A DNA stretch of 64,000 bases from Bacteroidia bacterium (GTDB lineage Bacteria > Bacteroidota > Bacteroidia > Bacteroidales > VadinHA17). Every line of letters starts with the position of its first letter. Positions within the stretch are counted from its first letter, which is position 1. The notes below the pieces were generated by a model. That model was not told where the DNA came from. It did no database searches and saw nothing but the letters and a program-made list of their open reading frames with translations. Of the stretch, positions 62,372-64,000 are shown piece by piece. The translations under genes and the position numbers were made by a program. Location of the stretch: assembly GCA_026391215.1 (NCBI GenBank), contig JAPLDX010000059.1, positions 1 to 64,000 of the forward strand. Direction: 5' to 3'.

Positions 62372-62375
62372 AAAA

Positions 62376-63437
62376 ATGAAAAAGTTACTTTTCCCCCTCC
62401 TCGTTCTGGCAGTCTGGATTTTAGTTTCCTGCAATAAATCCAATGACGGGTACGATTTTGAGTGGCCGGTTTCCACTCCTTCTGCAGAAGGAATGAATCA
62501 GCAAAAACTCGATTCTGCCTGTATAAAAGCTGATGAACTGGGCTTCGTTGATGCCCTATTGGTTTTAAGGAACGGGCACCTTGTTGCAGAAAAATATTAC
62601 AATGGTTATGGTGTTAATACCGAACATCAGATATACTCAGATACAAAGAGCTTTATGTCTGCACTGGTAGGAATTGCCCTTGAGAACGGACTGATAGAGA
62701 ACCTTGATAAGAAAATAATGGATTATTTTCCTGAATATATTTATTCCGGAATGGATAGCCGGTTCTTTGATATTACAGTCAGGCACCTCCTTACAATGAG
62801 GATGGGTATAGATAAAGAAGAGAATACACTTATACCAATTGTTCAAACAAACGACTGGATAAGAGAGACATTCAATCTTCCGTTACTTTTTGATCCCGGA
62901 CAAAAGTTTTCCTATAACTCACTTGAGACTCATCTGCTGTCTGCGATATTGACTAAAGTAACCGGGAAGAGCGCCTTAGAGTTTGCAGTAGAAAATCTGA
63001 CCGGTCCAATGGGTATTGAGATCATTCAATGGAATCATGATCCGCTTGGAAATAATACAGGTGGATATGATATTTACATGAAACCCCGCGATATGGCCGT
63101 TCTGGGATATATGTATCTGAATGACGGAATGATTAATAACACTCAGATTGTCTCAAAGGAATGGGTGGATGTTTCGCTTACAAGGACATGGGCTGCCAAT
63201 TCAAAAAAATGGGGACCTTTGACCGATTATAATTATGGTTACCTGTGGTGGCTCGGCAAGATGAACGGATATGATCTCTTCATGGCGCTGGGTATGGGAG
63301 GACAGTACGTTATTAATTTCCCTGATCTGGATCTGATTGTTGTAACGACCGCAAACAAGGATATCAGCTGGGATAATGAACAGGAGATCCCCATCCTGGA
63401 AATAGTATCAAAATATATCCTAACAGCAATAAATTGA
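62376..63437 (+). CDS. SxxK serine hydrolase lipoprotein, paralogue 4
   Basis: This 353-aa protein has an SPII signal (LLVLAVWILVSC, Cys about residue 19). Motifs are YSDTKSFMSALVGIALENGL (Ser88-x-x-Lys91), FSYNSLETHLLSAIL (Tyr180-Asn-Ser182) and ALGMGGQYVINFPD. HLLTMRMGIDKEEN and MKPRDMAVLGYMYLNDGM match the other copies. It is the last gene of the one-strand run; a short G/C tail follows before the RecD-like gene. Substrate unknown. Confidence 0.91.
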   Translation: MKKLLFPLLVLAVWILVSCNKSNDGYDFEWPVSTPSAEGMNQQKLDSACIKADELGFVDALLVLRNGHLVAEKYYNGYGVNTEHQIYSDTKSFMSALVGIALENGLIENLDKKIMDYFPEYIYSGMDSRFFDITVRHLLTMRMGIDKEENTLIPIVQTNDWIRETFNLPLLFDPGQKFSYNSLETHLLSAILTKVTGKSALEFAVENLTGPMGIEIIQWNHDPLGNNTGGYDIYMKPRDMAVLGYMYLNDGMINNTQIVSKEWVDVSLTRTWAANSKKWGPLTDYNYGYLWWLGKMNGYDLFMALGMGGQYVINFPDLDLIVVTTANKDISWDNEQEIPILEIVSKYILTAIN

Positions 63438-63473
63438 AGAATATCTTCTTTTTGCCCTGTCGCCTGTCGCCAT

Positions 63474-64000
63474 TCATTTAAACCAGTTCTCTGAGAAATT
63501 TACCAGATATACCCTGTCTGTTGATCTTGTAAGTGCCGTGTAGAACCACCTCAGGTAGTCGATTGTGATCTCATTTCGATTGAACATCCCCTGATCAATG
63601 AAGACCCTCTCCCACTGTCCTCCCTGGGCTTTGTGGCAGGTAACCGCATAAGCAAATTTTATCTGTAATGCATTGAACCATGGATCCTTCCGGACAGCTT
63701 CATATTGCTTTCGCCTTGTCCTGATATAAAGGTAATCAGCAAGAACATTCTGGAACAGCTCCCTGTTTTTCTCTGCCGGAAGTGCCGGAGTATCAAGGTG
63801 AAGGACATCCATAATAACCTTTGATTCGACCTCGAAATCATAATCGGGAAAATAGAGCGTCATCTCGGCAAACCTGAAACCATAGCGCTCCTCATACTTT
63901 CTTATCTTCTTTATTTCTGCAATATCCCCGTTGGCTATGAACCCCGGACCCTCCTCGTCTTCCTCAACCAGGAAATAATTGTTTTTAACCACCATCACCA
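63474..64000 (-). CDS. RecD-like/UvrD-like helicase, C-terminal part, cut by the right window edge
   Basis: The frame is open to the edge, so the GTG/ATG codons near 63998 are internal and the N-terminus lies outside. About 175 residues are seen. FAYAVTCHKAQGGQWERVFI is the motif of the UvrD C-terminal 2 domain (superfamily 1 helicases such as RecD/TraA), and RWFYTALTRSTDRVYLVNF is motif VI. The N-terminal part with GFIANGDIAEIKKIRKYEER is usual for the RecD2-like AAA proteins of Bacteroidota, which process DNA ends. No signal peptide can be judged. Confidence 0.88.
   Translation of the reverse strand, partial: VMVVKNNYFLVEEDEEGPGFIANGDIAEIKKIRKYEERYGFRFAEMTLYFPDYDFEVESKVIMDVLHLDTPALPAEKNRELFQNVLADYLYIRTRRKQYEAVRKDPWFNALQIKFAYAVTCHKAQGGQWERVFIDQGMFNRNEITIDYLRWFYTALTRSTDRVYLVNFSENWFK

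Noticed and set aside
1..64000. tRNA or rRNA genes
   Set aside because: All gaps between genes were read; none has a CCA-ended cloverleaf or conserved rRNA sequence.

Overview
The window is a gene-dense stretch of a Bacteroidota chromosome, most likely an uncultured relative of the Bacteroidales/Marinilabiliales. The signs are phylum-typical families (FISUMP, DUF5683-like, BT_3928-like, DUF1015, DHOD-like, the serC-serA pair, an OmpA/PD40 protein shaped like PorE), many SPII lipoproteins, few Shine-Dalgarno sequences, and repeated TAnnTTTG -7 boxes upstream of genes. No tRNA, rRNA, CRISPR array, transposase or phage gene was seen. No gap between genes exceeds 300 bases; the largest is the 259-base rpsA/ugd divergent region.

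Region by region. 1-7.2 kb: envelope and accessory genes, comprising a tandem pair of DUF5683-like proteins, a FISUMP lipoprotein, a Gfo/Idh/MocA oxidoreductase, a VOC protein, a transglutaminase-like lipoprotein, a lipoprotein-type YhcH protein and an SDR. 7.2-9.3 kb: two exported proteins. 9.3-11 kb: folP overlapping the diadenylate cyclase gene. 11-19 kb: tmk, a BT_3928-like DoxX protein, tpiA, a giant exported protein of unknown function (1494 aa) and rsmE. 19-20.2 kb: a compact SPFH / ribbon-helix-helix / zinc-ribbon operon. 20.3-24.2 kb: an ECF sigma factor divergent from uvrA. 24.2-27 kb: exported proteins, a HEAT-like protein and a DHOD-like protein. 27.3-33.2 kb: yggS, DUF1015, serA (a Lys-for-His form) and serC as one unit, then comB and gcvT. 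33.3-35.4 kb: the PorE-like OmpA protein.

35.5-40.5 kb is the most unusual block: an Hpt protein, a STAS protein, a large ABCG-type transporter with a TerB-like N-terminus and a large extracytoplasmic insert, then SiaC and SiaB homologues on the other strand. This looks like phosphorelay and partner-switching regulators gathered around one transporter. 40.6-49.1 kb is housekeeping: an RlmL-like methyltransferase, a CtpA-type protease, guaA, rnz with a second STAS gene, and rpsA. 49.4-54.9 kb makes sugar nucleotides (ugd, rfbA, rfbC, rfbD, a phosphohexomutase), but rfbB is absent. 55-63.4 kb holds yjbQ and then a one-strand run of mostly exported proteins, including four paralogous SxxK serine hydrolases and a methyltransferase with a signal peptide. 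A RecD-like helicase is cut by the right edge.

A family of G/C-tract hairpin repeats (ACCCCC...GGGGGT ends, about 105-150 bp, MITE- or BIME-like) occupies four intergenic gaps. Two copies, 34 kb apart and in opposite orientation, share a nearly identical arm of about 62 bp.
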